Assembly (NCBI RefSeq): GCF_023698535.1
Contig: NZ_JALJCL010000008.1
Span: 1 to 64,000, forward strand
Length of the DNA stretch: 64,000 nucleotides
From: Halorientalis regularis
Lineage (GTDB): Archaea; Halobacteriota; Halobacteria; Halobacteriales; Haloarculaceae
Direction: 5' to 3'
Shown: in pieces, positions 54,303 through 64,000 of the stretch
How positions within the stretch are numbered: the stretch's first letter is position 1
How the letters are laid out: each line of letters opens with the position of its first letter
Position numbers and translations under genes: made by a program
The notes under the pieces: generated by a model
Told to the model about the DNA's origin: nothing
What the model saw: only the letters and a program-made list of their open reading frames with translations
The model's database searches: none

Positions 54303-56606
54303 ATGGCAACGGATCGGGATTCACTTCTCCCGGCGTTCGTCAGCAAGCGATACACGAGACGGCTCGGGTTCGCACTGGCGCTCGCCATCCTCGTCGTCGT
54401 GGTGTCGGGTGGCATCATCAACGCCCAGGCACAGGCGACGCTCCGGGAGGACGTCCAAGACCAGCTCGTGACCGGCGCCGAGACGCGCGCACAGCAACTC
54501 GACACGTGGATGAGCGCGGTGAAAGGCGACGTGCGGACGACCGCCGAACTGTCGGTGTTCCAGTCCGGCGATCAGGCGGCGATCAACGGCGCGCTCGAGT
54601 CACGGGTCGCGAACGACCGGGTTCCACAAGACGTGGTCGCGGTCCACTACCTGAACACGTCGAGCATGACCTTCGAGGCGAGTTCGGACCAGCAGTTCGT
54701 CGGCGTTAGCCCCGCAGAGCAGGGCGCGCCGTTCGCGGACGACCCGCCGACCTTCGACGACCCCTCGGACGTGTACGTCTCCGAGCCGTTCCGTGTCCCC
54801 ATCGCCGACCATCCGATCCTGGCGGTCGTCACCCCGGTTCCAGGGACCGAGGACAAAGCGCTCGTCTACATGACGGATCTGACGAGTCGAGCGGAGGCGC
54901 TCTCGTCGGCACAGGGCAACTCCACGACCGTGGTCGTCAACGAACAGGGTCGGTACGTCGCCCACCCGAACACCTCGATGATCATGACCGAACACGAGGG
55001 CGGGAGTGGCGAGATGCAGTTCATGGAGCGGGAGATGCACGGCGAGACCATCGTGATGGGCATGGCCGGGATGTCCACCCAGGACTGGACCGTGATGATC
55101 CACAGTCCGGCCGAACAGGCCTACGCACTCGGGGATCAGATCAGCTCCGACCTGATCGGGCTGATCCTGCTCGCCGTCATCAACCTCGGACTCGTCGGCG
55201 TGACCATCGGGAGCGGAACGGCCATCTCGCTGCGCCGACTGGCCGGGCGGGCCGAGGCGATGGCCGAGGGAGACCTCGACGTAGACCTGAATACCGTCCG
55301 TGACGACGAGATCGGGACGCTCTACGACTCGTTCGACCGGATGCGCGAGTCACTGCGCTCGAAGATCCGCGAGACCGAGGAGGCCAAAGAGGAGGCCGAG
55401 ACGGCCAAACAGGAGGCCGAAGAAGCTCGCGAGGAGGCCGAACGCGAGCGCGAGGAAGCACAGGCGCTGAACAGTCAACTCCAGCGGAAAGCCGAGGAGT
55501 ACGGGGCCGTCCTCGGGGCGGTCGCGGAGGGCGACCTGACCGCGCGGGCCGACACCGACGCCGAGAACGAGGCGATGGCCGAGATCGGGACGGCGATCAA
55601 CGAGGCGATCACCGACCTCGAAGCGACCGTCGCCAACACGCAGGCGTTCGCGGAGAACGTCCTCCAGTCCAGTCGGGAGGTCGACGAGAGCGCGACGACC
55701 GTCGAGGAGGCCAGCCAGCAGGTCCGGGAGTCGATCCGCGAGATCTACGACGGCGCGAGCGAGCAGTCCGAGTCGCTCCAGGACGCCGCCGGCGAGATGG
55801 AGAACCTCTCGGCCACGGCCGAAGAGGTCGCCTCGTCGGCCCAGGAAGTCGCCGACACCTCGCAGAAAGCCGCCGAGGTCGGCGAGACCGGCCGGGAAGC
55901 CGCCCAGGAAGCTATCCAGGGCATGAGCGCCATCGAGGAGGAAACCGACCGGACGGTCGAGGAGATGAACGCACTCGACGAGGAGCTCTCCGAGATCGGC
56001 GACATCGTGAGCGTCATCACGAACATCGTCGAGCAGACGAACATGCTCGCGCTGAACGCCTCCATCGAGGCCGCGCGGGCCGGCGAGGCCGGCGAGGGCT
56101 TCGCCGTGGTCGCCGACGAGGTGAAGAACCTCGCGGAGGAGACCAAGGAGGCCGCCAACGACATCGAACAGCGGATCGAACGCGTCCAGAGCCAGGCCGG
56201 CGACACCGTCGAGACGATGGAGCAGACCCAGGAGCGGATCACCGACGGCGTCGCGACGGTCGAAGACGCCGTCGACGCGCTGGAGACCATCGTCGAGTAC
56301 ACCGAGGAACTCGACACGGGCATCCAGGAGATCGACGACGCGACGGCCGAACAGGCCCGGACCGCCCAGGAGGTGATGGGCACCATCGATCACCTGACGG
56401 CGATCAGCCAGCAGACCTCCTCTGAGGCCAACACGGTGGCCGAGGCGGCCGACGAACAGACCGACTCCATCGACGAAGTGACGAACAACGCAGAGGCACT
56501 CCAGGCACGCGCGCAGGAGCTGTCGAACCTCCTCGACCGGTTCGAGGCGGAAGCGCTCAACGCGGCTGCGGGGCCGTCCAGCAACCCCGCGACGACTGAC
56601 GACTGA
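54303..56606 (+). CDS. htrII: HtrII-type transducer for sensory rhodopsin II
   Basis: 767 residues. TM1 at about 21-41, a large extracellular domain at about 42-280 (dCache-like: [40 protein letters not shown]), TM2 at about 281-303, a HAMP, a coiled coil rich in Glu, a second HAMP, and the signalling hairpin from ~573 ([34 protein letters not shown]). Length and extracellular domain resemble Halobacterium salinarum HtrII (765 aa), which senses both light (via SRII) and serine. Two bp before the sopII start. A dual role here is inferred. Confidence 0.9.
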   Translation: MATDRDSLLPAFVSKRYTRRLGFALALAILVVVVSGGIINAQAQATLREDVQDQLVTGAETRAQQLDTWMSAVKGDVRTTAELSVFQSGDQAAINGALESRVANDRVPQDVVAVHYLNTSSMTFEASSDQQFVGVSPAEQGAPFADDPPTFDDPSDVYVSEPFRVPIADHPILAVVTPVPGTEDKALVYMTDLTSRAEALSSAQGNSTTVVVNEQGRYVAHPNTSMIMTEHEGGSGEMQFMEREMHGETIVMGMAGMSTQDWTVMIHSPAEQAYALGDQISSDLIGLILLAVINLGLVGVTIGSGTAISLRRLAGRAEAMAEGDLDVDLNTVRDDEIGTLYDSFDRMRESLRSKIRETEEAKEEAETAKQEAEEAREEAEREREEAQALNSQLQRKAEEYGAVLGAVAEGDLTARADTDAENEAMAEIGTAINEAITDLEATVANTQAFAENVLQSSREVDESATTVEEASQQVRESIREIYDGASEQSESLQDAAGEMENLSATAEEVASSAQEVADTSQKAAEVGETGREAAQEAIQGMSAIEEETDRTVEEMNALDEELSEIGDIVSVITNIVEQTNMLALNASIEAARAGEAGEGFAVVADEVKNLAEETKEAANDIEQRIERVQSQAGDTVETMEQTQERITDGVATVEDAVDALETIVEYTEELDTGIQEIDDATAEQARTAQEVMGTIDHLTAISQQTSSEANTVAEAADEQTDSIDEVTNNAEALQARAQELSNLLDRFEAEALNAAAGPSSNPATTDD

Positions 56607-56608
56607 CC

Positions 56609-57328
56609 ATGACGGACATCACAACCTGGTTCACGCTCGGGACGCTCGGAATGATCGGCGGGACGCTCGCGATGGGCTACGCGATGTGGCGTGCGCCCGG
56701 CGAGCGCGCTCGCGAGGACTGGCTGTTGATCGGCGTCGGGGTGACGGCCGCAGTTGCCTACGCACTGCTGAGCGCCGAGATCGGGACGCTCCAGGCGATG
56801 GACGGGCACACGATCTACGCGATTCGGTATATCGACTGGCTGTTGACTACGCCGATGCACGTGGCCTACCTGGCCTTGCTCGTCGGCGTCACAGGCCGGT
56901 ACCTCTGGGAGGTCAGCATCGTGCAGGCCCTGACCATCGTCCTCGGCCTGGCCGGTTCGTACGTCGTGGGGCCGCTGAAGTGGATCCTGTTCGCGGCCGG
57001 TGGCCTCGCGTTCGTCCGCGTCCTCTACCTGCTGTACGGGCCGATCACCGACGTGGCTCGGGCAGGGGACGAGGACCTGGCCGGCGTCCACCGGACGCTG
57101 TTGAACTTCATCGCGGTCCTGTGGCTGATCTATCCGGTAATCTGGATCCTCGCCCAGAGCGGACTCAACTTCATGGACCTCGAAACCCAGGCGCTCGTCA
57201 TCACCTACATCGACGTGGTGGCGAAGATCGGATTCGGGCTGATCGCGCTCAACGGCCGCGCGGTCGCGTCGCTGATCACGAGCGAGGACGCCGATGCGGT
57301 CGCTGGAGAGCCGTCGACGACGGATTGA
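56609..57328 (+). CDS. sopII: Sensory rhodopsin II
   Basis: 239 residues, seven helices. Counterion Asp in IRYIDWLLTTPMHVAYLAL, with Tyr at the Asp96 site; LWLIYPVIWILA holds the helix-F aromatic (Tyr174-type), and the retinal Lys is in TYIDVVAKIGFGLIALNGR. The residue before the Lys (Thr204 in Natronomonas SRII, part of the signalling Tyr-Thr bond) is Ala here. It follows htrII by 2 bp, the usual htrII-sopII order. Gives repellent phototaxis to blue-green light. Confidence 0.9.
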   Translation: MTDITTWFTLGTLGMIGGTLAMGYAMWRAPGERAREDWLLIGVGVTAAVAYALLSAEIGTLQAMDGHTIYAIRYIDWLLTTPMHVAYLALLVGVTGRYLWEVSIVQALTIVLGLAGSYVVGPLKWILFAAGGLAFVRVLYLLYGPITDVARAGDEDLAGVHRTLLNFIAVLWLIYPVIWILAQSGLNFMDLETQALVITYIDVVAKIGFGLIALNGRAVASLITSEDADAVAGEPSTTD

Positions 57329-57343
57329 GGAGAACGGAGCGTC

Positions 57344-58312
57344 CTAGCGGACGCCGATGGCTTCGATCTGTTCCTGGTAGCGGTTCCGGATGGTGACCTC
57401 GGTGACCTGAGCCACGTCGGCGACCTCGCGCTGGGTCTTCTTCTCGTTACAGAGCAGGGAGGCGGCGTAGATGGCCGCGGCGGCGTAGCCGGTCGGAGAC
57501 TTGCCCGAGAGCAGGCCCTTCTCCGCGGTCTCGTCGATGATCTCGTTGGCCTTGGACTGGACCTCCTCGCTCAGGTTCAGGTCCGAGGCGAAGCGCGGGA
57601 CGTACTGTTTGGGGTCGACCGGCTCCATCTTCAGGGACAGTTCCTGTGCGACGTAGCGGTAGGTCCGGCCGATCTCCTTCTGGTCGACGCGGGACACGTC
57701 CGAGACTTCCTCCAGCGAGCGCGGGATACCCTCCTGGCGACAGGCGGCGTACAGACAGGACGTGGCGACGCCCTCGATGGAACGGCCACGGATCAGGTCC
57801 TCGTTGAGTGCCCGACGGTAGATGACCGAGGCGACCTCCCGGACCGACCGGGGTACGCCGAGCGCGGAGGCCATGCGGTCGATCTCCGAGAGCGCGAACT
57901 GGAGGTTGCGCTCGCCGGCGTCTTTGGTCCGGATGCGTTCCTGCCACTTTCGCAGGCGGTGCATCTGGCTCCGCTTCTCGGAGGACAGCGACTGGCCGTA
58001 GGCGTCTTTGTCCTTCCAGTCGATCTGCGTGGTCAGCCCCTTGTCGTGCATGGTCTGTGTCGTCGGCGCGCCCACGCGGGACTTGCTCTGTCGCTCGCTG
58101 TGATTGAACGCGCGCCACTCGGGGCCGCGGTCGATGTTCTCCTCTTCGATCACCAGCCCGCAGTCCTCACAGACGATTTCACCCCCGTCAGCGCTCGATA
58201 CCAGGTTTGCTGACTCGCACTCGGGACAACTCTGCATCTCCTCGTCGTCCCCAGTCTCTTCTTCGGTCGCTCGGTCCTGCTCACGCTCCCGCTGGCGACT
58301 CGGACGAACCAT
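57344..58312 (-). CDS. tfb: Transcription initiation factor IIB (TFB)
   Basis: 322 residues from the ATG at 58312. The N-terminal zinc ribbon [24 protein letters not shown], the B-reader region [20 protein letters not shown], and two cyclin repeats ([60 protein letters not shown]). Recruits RNA polymerase to TATA/TBP. Haloarchaea keep several TFBs; which this is cannot be said. Its promoter has TATATAA-like DNA near 58335-58350. Confidence 0.92.
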   Translation of the reverse strand: MVRPSRQREREQDRATEEETGDDEEMQSCPECESANLVSSADGGEIVCEDCGLVIEEENIDRGPEWRAFNHSERQSKSRVGAPTTQTMHDKGLTTQIDWKDKDAYGQSLSSEKRSQMHRLRKWQERIRTKDAGERNLQFALSEIDRMASALGVPRSVREVASVIYRRALNEDLIRGRSIEGVATSCLYAACRQEGIPRSLEEVSDVSRVDQKEIGRTYRYVAQELSLKMEPVDPKQYVPRFASDLNLSEEVQSKANEIIDETAEKGLLSGKSPTGYAAAAIYAASLLCNEKKTQREVADVAQVTEVTIRNRYQEQIEAIGVR

Positions 58313-58489
58313 CGTTCTTATATAGAACAAGCAGGAGCATATAAAAACCCTTCGGTATGTCAGCCGGTGGAACGGAACCCGAAGCAGGCCGGTGGCTCCC
58401 CGAGCGACGATATCGGGGGTACGAGGCCACTGGCGGGTGATTTACCTCACGAAAAGCTTACGGTGAGGGACAGAAATGTGTCCGGACGA

Positions 58490-59143
58490 ATGGAGGACCA
58501 TCGGGTACTCGGGGTGGGGTTGCTGGTGATCGCCGTCCTGTTGCTGGCGAACCCGCTGTATCTCTACCCGAACCCGGACGAGGTCAACGAGGTGCGGGTG
58601 CTGGACTCGTTCGACGGGACGCCGGCGGCCAACTACACTTACGAGAACCTGTCCGACCGTGCGCAGACTGTCGTCGACCGGGCACGGAACGCCGAGTCCG
58701 GGCGGATCACCTTCCGCGGGAACGAGAACCGCCCACGGGAGTTCACGTTCGTCCAGACCGATCAGGCGGTACGGGTCGAAGGCGAGATCTATCGGATCGA
58801 ACACGGTGACGAACAGTTCTACGTCTGGACGCTCGGCCGACCGAACTTCAACACCGAGTCGAATCGCTCGCAGGGACTGCTCGGGCTCGGGTTCGTCCTC
58901 GCGCTCATGGGCACACTCTATCTCTGGCGACCCCAGCCGATAGATATCGGGGGCGCGATGGCCGGCGCGGGGACCCTGCTGCTCCTGTTCAACTTCGACT
59001 ACCGGTACACCGAACTGCTCGGCGGGTTCAGCGTCCTCGGCAGCTGGGTCGTCATTCTACTGACTCTATTGGCCGCCATCGTCAGTCTCGGCTACCTCTT
59101 CTACCGCACGATGCGCGAGCGACGGCTGGCCGGGGAGTTCTGA
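58490..59143 (+). CDS. Membrane protein with extracytoplasmic domain
   Basis: 217 residues from the ATG at 58490. TM1 (VLGVGLLVIAVLLLANPLYL), an outside domain of about 100 residues (VRVLDSFDGTPAANYTYENL, RGNENRPREFTFVQTDQAVR), then three helices (LLGLGFVLALMGTLYLW, AGAGTLLLLFNFDYRY, LGSWVVILLTLLAAIVSLGY). Divergent from tfb. Not recognised further. Confidence 0.65.
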   Translation: MEDHRVLGVGLLVIAVLLLANPLYLYPNPDEVNEVRVLDSFDGTPAANYTYENLSDRAQTVVDRARNAESGRITFRGNENRPREFTFVQTDQAVRVEGEIYRIEHGDEQFYVWTLGRPNFNTESNRSQGLLGLGFVLALMGTLYLWRPQPIDIGGAMAGAGTLLLLFNFDYRYTELLGGFSVLGSWVVILLTLLAAIVSLGYLFYRTMRERRLAGEF

Positions 59144-59470
59144 CACCGAGCCGTCTGACCAGCTACTCCAATCACTCGGGACTTCAGCGAGAAGGCCGTT
59201 CGGTCAGGGAGAGGCGACCGAACGGGGGAAAGAGGGTGGGAAACGGGGGTGGGGAAGTGGGGGTGTGGCACTGTTACGTGCCAACACGAGAGTGAACGAG
59301 TTTATTCGTATTTAATTTTGGGTTCAAATTATCAGAGTTGAATTTGGACATAACTTCGGATAATACGGGGAGGGTTCGACGGATCGGCAGGTGAGACATG
59401 TCGGATCGTGGGAATACTGGGGATAGACCGGGTGGATTTAAGCGGGTCGCGGGCGGGGTTGACGGTCGTA
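59144..59470. other. 327-bp intergenic region with G-runs, hairpin and sucC promoter
   Basis: No gene. G-runs at about 59224-59263 precede GGCAC-tgttac-GTGCC (59267-59282), a likely terminator of the plus-strand membrane-protein gene. AT-rich DNA follows (59290-59370). ATTTAAG at 59436-59442 is a TATA box about 30 bp before the sucC ATG at 59471. Confidence 0.55.
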
Positions 59471-60616
59471 ATGAAGCTCCACGAGTACCAGGCAAAACGG
59501 GTCTTCGCGGAGGCGGGCATCCCCACCCCCGACGCGGAACTCGCCGAGACCGTCGACGCGGCGGTCGACGCGGCCGAGGCCATCGGCTACCCGGTCGCGA
59601 TCAAGGCACAGGTACAGGTCGGCGGACGCGGCAAAGCCGGCGGCATCAAGCTCGTCGACGACGCCGAGGAGGCCCGCGAGGCCGCCGAGGACATCCTCGG
59701 GATGGACCTCAAGGGCTACCACGTCGACCGCGTGCTGGTCGAGGAGGCCGTCGACTTCACCAACGAGTTGTACGTCGGCGTGACGATGGACCGCGGCGAG
59801 GGCAAGCCCGTCGCCATGGTTTCGACGCGGGGCGGCGTCGACATCGAGGAAGTCGCGGCCGAGGACCCCGACGCCATCGCCCGCGAACACGTCGACCCGG
59901 CCTTCGGCATGCAACCCTACCAGGCCCGCAAGGCCGTCTACGACGCCGGTGTCGACCGTAAAGTGGCCAACGACGTGGCCGGCGTCCTGACGACGCTGTA
60001 CGACCTCTGGGCGGCCAAGGACGGCTCCGACGCGGAGATCAACCCCCTGATGGTCACCGCCGACGACGAGGTCATCGCCGCCGACGCGGTCATGAACATC
60101 GACGGCGACGCCCTGTTCCGTCAGCCCGAACTGGCCGAGATGCAGGAGGAGGCCGCCGAGGACGACCTCGAAGCCAAGGCCAACGACTACGGCTTCGACT
60201 ACGTCCGACTGGACGGCAACGTCGGCATCATCGGCAACGGCGCGGGCCTCGTGATGACGACGCTGGACCTCGTCGATCACTACGGCGGCGAACCAGCCAA
60301 CTTCCTCGACATCGGCGGCGGCGCGAAGGCCGAACGCGTCACGAACGCCCTGGACATGGTGTTCTCCGACGAGAACGTCGACGCCGTCGTGTTCAACATC
60401 TTCGGCGGCATCACCCGCGGTGACGAGGTAGCCCAGGGGATCAACGAGGCTCTTGACGCTTTCGACGAGATTCCCAAGCGGGTCGTCGTCCGACTCGCCG
60501 GGACCAAGGCCGAAGAGGGCATGGAGATTCTGAACACTGATCTCGTGACCGTCGAGAAGACGCTGGAAGACGCCGTCCAGCGTGCGGTCGAATACGCGGA
60601 GGAGGACTCACAATGA
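59471..60616 (+). CDS. sucC: Succinyl-CoA synthetase, beta subunit (ADP-forming)
   Basis: 381 residues from the ATG at 59471. ATP-grasp start [20 protein letters not shown], then [51 protein letters not shown] and [13 protein letters not shown] (the phosphate/CoA loop). TCA-cycle substrate-level phosphorylation. It overlaps sucD by 4 bp (ATGA). Confidence 0.95.
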   Translation: MKLHEYQAKRVFAEAGIPTPDAELAETVDAAVDAAEAIGYPVAIKAQVQVGGRGKAGGIKLVDDAEEAREAAEDILGMDLKGYHVDRVLVEEAVDFTNELYVGVTMDRGEGKPVAMVSTRGGVDIEEVAAEDPDAIAREHVDPAFGMQPYQARKAVYDAGVDRKVANDVAGVLTTLYDLWAAKDGSDAEINPLMVTADDEVIAADAVMNIDGDALFRQPELAEMQEEAAEDDLEAKANDYGFDYVRLDGNVGIIGNGAGLVMTTLDLVDHYGGEPANFLDIGGGAKAERVTNALDMVFSDENVDAVVFNIFGGITRGDEVAQGINEALDAFDEIPKRVVVRLAGTKAEEGMEILNTDLVTVEKTLEDAVQRAVEYAEEDSQ

Positions 60617-61482
60617 GTGTACTAGTCGACGAAGACACCCGCGTCGTGGTGCAGGGCATCACGGGCGGGGAAGGCAAGTTCCACACCGAACAGATGCTCG
60701 AGTACGGCACGAACGTCGTCGCCGGTGCGGTGCCGGGCAAGGGCGGCCAGGAGGTCGCCGGCGTGCCCGTCTACGACACCGTCCACCGCGCGGCCCGCGA
60801 GGAGGACGCCAACGCGGCCGTCGTGTTCGTGCCGCCCGCGTTCGCGGCCGACGCCTGTTTCGAGGCGCTGGACGCCCCCGTCGATCTGGTGGTCGCCATC
60901 ACCGAGGGCATCCCGACTCAGGACATGAGCAAGGTCTACCGCAAACTGCAGGAGACCGACACCCACCTCGTCGGCCCGAATTGCCCCGGCGTCATCACGC
61001 CCGGCGTCGCCAAACTCGGCATCCTGCCGGGCAACATCTTCTCGTCGGGTAACGTCGGCCTGGTCTCGCGGTCGGGCACCCTGACCTACCAGGTCGTCGA
61101 CAACCTGACCAAGCGCGGCCTCGGCCAGACCACCGCCATCGGCATCGGCGGCGACCCGATCATCGGGACGGACTTCATCGACGCCCTCGAACTGTTCGAG
61201 GCCGACCCCGACACCCACGCGGTCGTCATGTGCGGTGAGATCGGCGGCGAAGACGAGGAGGAAGCCGCCCGGTACATCGGTGCGAACATGGACACGCCGG
61301 TCGTCGGCTTCATCGCCGGCCGGACCGCGCCGCCGGGCAAGCGGATGGGCCACGCCGGCGCGATCGTCTCCGGCAGTGGGACCGGGACCGCACAGTCGAA
61401 GATCGACGCCCTGGAGAACGCGGGGACGCCCGTCGGAAACACGCCCGAGGAAGTCGCCGACCACGTCGAGGACATCCTCTAA
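60613..61482 (+). CDS. sucD: Succinyl-CoA synthetase, alpha subunit
   Basis: 289 residues. CoA-binding start [56 protein letters not shown], then the phospho-His in [20 protein letters not shown]. Complete and of normal length; co-translated with sucC. Confidence 0.95.
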   Translation: MSVLVDEDTRVVVQGITGGEGKFHTEQMLEYGTNVVAGAVPGKGGQEVAGVPVYDTVHRAAREEDANAAVVFVPPAFAADACFEALDAPVDLVVAITEGIPTQDMSKVYRKLQETDTHLVGPNCPGVITPGVAKLGILPGNIFSSGNVGLVSRSGTLTYQVVDNLTKRGLGQTTAIGIGGDPIIGTDFIDALELFEADPDTHAVVMCGEIGGEDEEEAARYIGANMDTPVVGFIAGRTAPPGKRMGHAGAIVSGSGTGTAQSKIDALENAGTPVGNTPEEVADHVEDIL

Positions 61483-61577
61483 TCCGGTCCCGACACCCCG
61501 ACCTCCGGATCACCAGGCTGGCGGCGTTCCCGGCCGTTCGAGGATGGTTCCGGTAGTTTTACGGGATAGATTAAACA

Positions 61578-61591
61578 ATTGCGTTAGCAAT
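61578..61591. promoter_or_regulatory. Inverted repeat between TATA and start of the histidine kinase gene
   Basis: ATTGC-gtta-GCAAT sits between GATTAAACA (TATA, about 61568-61575) and the ATG at 61601, where a repressor would block the start site. Confidence 0.4.
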
Positions 61592-61600
61592 CCAAGCACA

Positions 61601-63787
61601 ATGACAGCCTCGTCTGGGAAGTCGCTCTCGGTCGTCGGCGTCGGGACCACCGACCGGTTGTTGAACCGGTCTGCGTCCCTCGTTTCTGCGTCGGGAGCCG
61701 CCACCGTCGAGACCGTCGCGACCGGTGACGAGGCCCTCTCGCGCGTGTCCGAAGCCGACTGTCTCGTGACGACCTATCGGCTACCCGACACCGACGGCGT
61801 GACGTTGATCGAAGAGATCCGGGCCGAGTACTCACAGGTCCCGGTGGTCCTGCTCACCGACCAATCCGACGACCGGGTCGCCAGCGAGGCCATCAGTGCG
61901 GGCGTAACGGACTACGTCAGGCGCGACGGTGACGACCCCGCGGCCGCACTGGCAACCGCCATCGAGGACGGCGTCGACGCCTACGAGAGCGAGCAGGCCC
62001 TGCGCGAGAGCGAACAGCGCTACCGGACGCTGGTCGAGCGCAGTCACGACGGCATCTACATCTACCACGACGACAGCTTCCTGTTCGTCAACGAGCGGAT
62101 CAGCGAGATTACCGGCTACGACTCCGACGAACTGTACGAGATGGAGATCTGGGACCTGGTCCACCCCGACGACCGTGAGTGGGTGAAAGAAGTCGGCGCG
62201 CGCCGTCGCAACCCCGACGAGGAGGCCCCCAACACCTACGAGGCCAAAGTCATTCGCAAGGACGGCGAGACCCGCCACCTGGAGTTTTCCGTCCAGACGA
62301 CGACCTACGACGGCGAGGCGGCGGTTCTGGGGTCTGTCCGGGACGTGACCGAGCGCCGTCGACAGGAGCGGGAACTCGCCGACACCAAGGAGTTCATGGA
62401 GACCATCTTCGACACGCTCGAGGACGTAATCTTCGTGTTCTCGCTGGAGGGGGAGCTGGTACGCTGGAACGACCAGCTCAATTCGGTGACCGGCTACACC
62501 GACGCAGAACTCGACGAGATGCGTGCGTTCGACCTGCTCCCCGAGGAGTACTACGACGAGGCCGTCCGGAAGGTTCGGGACGCCGTCGCGACCGGGAGCG
62601 CGGCAATCGAGGCCGAAGTCCGCACCAAGGACGGCCAGCGACTCCCCTTCGAGTTCCGGGGTGCGCCGCTGACCGACGAGGACGGCGGCATCGAAGCCAT
62701 CGCGGGCGTCGCCCGCGACATCAGCGAGCGTCTGGCCCGCGAGGAGGAACTGATCCAGTACCAGACCATCGTCGAGGCCGTCGGCGACGCCGTCTACACC
62801 CTCGACGAACAGGGCGAGATCACGTTCGTCAACGACGCATTGCTGTCGGTGACGGGCTATCAGGAGGCGGAACTGCTCGGGGAGTTCGTCGGGAAGGTGA
62901 TGCGCCAGCAGGACGTGGAGACGGCCCGGGACCTCATCGGCGAACTGCTGGAGAGCGACGAACGGACCCGGGCGACCTTCGAGATGGAAGCCATCGACAA
63001 GGACGGCCGGCACATCCGCTGTGAGGACCACGTCGCCTTGCTCATGTCCGACGGGGAGTTCCGCGGCACCGCGGGTGTGGTCCGTGACATCTCCCAGCGG
63101 AAGGCCCGCGAGCAGCAGTTGCGCCGGCAGAACGAACGTCTCGACCGGTTCGCCAGCGTCGTCTCTCACGACCTGCGGAACCCGCTGAACGTCATCCTCG
63201 GCCGGGTCGACCTCGCACGCGACCGGCCGGGCGAGGAACACCTGGACGCAATCGAGCGGTCGGCGCTCCGGATGGAGCGGATGATCGACGACCTCCTGAC
63301 CCTGGCCCGGGACGGCCAGACCGTCGGCGAGACCGAACCCATCGACCTGGAGTCGGCGGTGCGGCGCGCCTGGAAGAACGTCGAGACCCACGAGGCGTCG
63401 CTGCACCTCGAAGGCGACCTCGGGACGCTCCCGGCCGACGACGCCAGACTGGCGTCGCTGCTGGAGAACCTCTTCCGGAACGCGGTCGAACACGGCGGTG
63501 AGACGGTTACCGTCTCGGTCGGCCCGATCAGTGACGCCGAAAGCGTCGCCGACGGCGGCCACGCGGCGTCGGGTTTCTACGTCGAGGACGACGGACCGGG
63601 GATTCCCGATTCGGAGCGCGACAACGTGTTCAACTCGGGCTACTCCACCTCCGACGAGGGAACCGGCCTCGGACTGGTGATCGTCGAAGACATCGCCGAA
63701 GCCCACGACTGGACGCTCCGGGCGACCGACGGGTCGCTCGGCGGGGCCCGGTTCGAGATCGGCGGGATCGACTGGACCGACCACTGA
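61601..63787 (+). CDS. Hybrid PAS histidine kinase with degenerate receiver
   Basis: 728 residues. Residues ~8-120 are a receiver-like domain whose phospho-acceptor position is Thr (CLVTTYRLPDTDGV), so it probably does not take phosphate. Three PAS domains follow: ~130-245 (HDGIYIYHDDSFLFVNERIS), ~250-370 (LEDVIFVFSLEGELVRWNDQ) and ~375-495 (GDAVYTLDEQGEITFVNDAL). The HisKA has FASVVSHDLRNPLNVI, and the ATPase domain ends with SLLENLFRNAVEHGG, DDGPGIPDSERDNVF and GTGLGLVIVEDIAE. No membrane helix, so it is cytoplasmic. The start follows a TATA box at 61568 (leaderless). No partner regulator is adjacent. Confidence 0.9.
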   Translation: MTASSGKSLSVVGVGTTDRLLNRSASLVSASGAATVETVATGDEALSRVSEADCLVTTYRLPDTDGVTLIEEIRAEYSQVPVVLLTDQSDDRVASEAISAGVTDYVRRDGDDPAAALATAIEDGVDAYESEQALRESEQRYRTLVERSHDGIYIYHDDSFLFVNERISEITGYDSDELYEMEIWDLVHPDDREWVKEVGARRRNPDEEAPNTYEAKVIRKDGETRHLEFSVQTTTYDGEAAVLGSVRDVTERRRQERELADTKEFMETIFDTLEDVIFVFSLEGELVRWNDQLNSVTGYTDAELDEMRAFDLLPEEYYDEAVRKVRDAVATGSAAIEAEVRTKDGQRLPFEFRGAPLTDEDGGIEAIAGVARDISERLAREEELIQYQTIVEAVGDAVYTLDEQGEITFVNDALLSVTGYQEAELLGEFVGKVMRQQDVETARDLIGELLESDERTRATFEMEAIDKDGRHIRCEDHVALLMSDGEFRGTAGVVRDISQRKAREQQLRRQNERLDRFASVVSHDLRNPLNVILGRVDLARDRPGEEHLDAIERSALRMERMIDDLLTLARDGQTVGETEPIDLESAVRRAWKNVETHEASLHLEGDLGTLPADDARLASLLENLFRNAVEHGGETVTVSVGPISDAESVADGGHAASGFYVEDDGPGIPDSERDNVFNSGYSTSDEGTGLGLVIVEDIAEAHDWTLRATDGSLGGARFEIGGIDWTDH

Positions 63788-63980
63788 GTGACGGAAAGCA
63801 GTCCATACCGCGCCGTAGTGTCCCGTTGAACCCCCACGTCGAGCCCGAGGTCGGCTCCGATCGAGCCTTCGGTCGGACCGTCCCCACGCCGTCCGTGGAC
63901 TGTAACGGGGCCAACCGCGCTAATCCGGGGGCGTGAACGTTCCGGTGCAGATATAAGGTTTGATTTGAATTGTGTCTAGT
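63788..63980. other. Intergenic region with a promoter for the next gene
   Basis: 193 bases. GATATAAGG at about 63949-63957 is a TATA box about 27 bp before the ATG at 63981. Nothing else clear apart from GC-rich DNA with short inverted words (GAGCC...GGCTC near 63845-63870). Confidence 0.5.
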
Positions 63981-64000
63981 ATGGCTCACACCTGCAGGAA
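63981..64000 (+). CDS. Start of a partial gene at the window end
   Basis: ATG at 63981 reads MAHTCR before the window ends. It is placed 27 bp after a TATA box, as in leaderless haloarchaeal transcripts, and a Cys so early suggests a zinc site, but identity cannot be given. Confidence 0.4.

Overview
The window is a 64 kb piece of haloarchaeal chromosome (class Halobacteria). The evidence is high GC with acidic proteins, sensory rhodopsins paired with Htr transducers, several HTH_10 (Bat-type) regulators, a HalX regulator, a TFB, a CofD for coenzyme F420, an archaeal S17e, and many genes that start just after a TATA box with little or no leader. A rhodopsin next to a transducer that has two membrane helices and HAMP domains but no signalling tip resembles the SRM/HtrM pair I know from Haloarcula marismortui. 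A member or relative of Haloarculaceae is therefore the best guess; no species is assigned.

Layout. 0.1-2.2 kb: SRM-like rhodopsin (apparent 5' frameshift), tip-less transducer and a zinc-ribbon protein. 2.2-6.1 kb: an accessory zone with three direct copies of a ~125-145 bp repeat that bracket two gene cassettes (HicAB toxin-antitoxin plus lipoprotein; nucleoside phosphorylase plus half an MFS transporter), then a cluster of perfect hairpins with GTCA loops. 6.1-13.3 kb: geranylgeranyl-reductase-like flavoprotein, HalX regulator, 2-hydroxyacid dehydrogenase, VOC protein, HTH_10 regulator, an R2lox-type oxidase (not an ordinary ribonucleotide reductase), Asd and S17e. 13.3-17.0 kb: a tightly overlapping five-gene operon headed by cofD. 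17-26 kb: acyl-CoA ligase, HD hydrolase, amidohydrolase, UspA, biotin ligase, soluble transducer and a MaoC pair whose upstream copy is broken by an in-frame stop.

26-35.6 kb is a propionyl/acetyl-CoA carboxylase region (pccA; pccX-pccB; a methylisocitrate-lyase-like gene). Between its parts an IS200/IS605 element (tnpA+tnpB) splits a secreted-protein gene, and a membrane-bound HTH regulator faces an 11-bp-phased operator array. 35.7-45.3 kb is an acetate module on the minus strand: UspA, an SSS symporter with its DUF4212 partner, two acetyl-CoA synthetases, and between them a Bat-type regulator whose N-terminus looks like a dead tyrosine recombinase. The biotin ligase at 22.6 kb serves the biotin carrier of PccA, and acetate/propionate uptake, activation and carboxylation sit within about 23 kb.

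45.4-54.1 kb: UDG-family protein, two NSS transporters, a frameshifted gene, winged-helix regulator, SDR, GDPD, a membrane protein and a HEAT-repeat pseudokinase. 54.3-57.3 kb: htrII-sopII, with a 767-residue HtrII carrying a large extracellular sensor domain. 57.3-64 kb: TFB, a membrane protein, sucCD, a hybrid PAS histidine kinase and the first codons of another gene. I found no rRNA, tRNA or CRISPR array.
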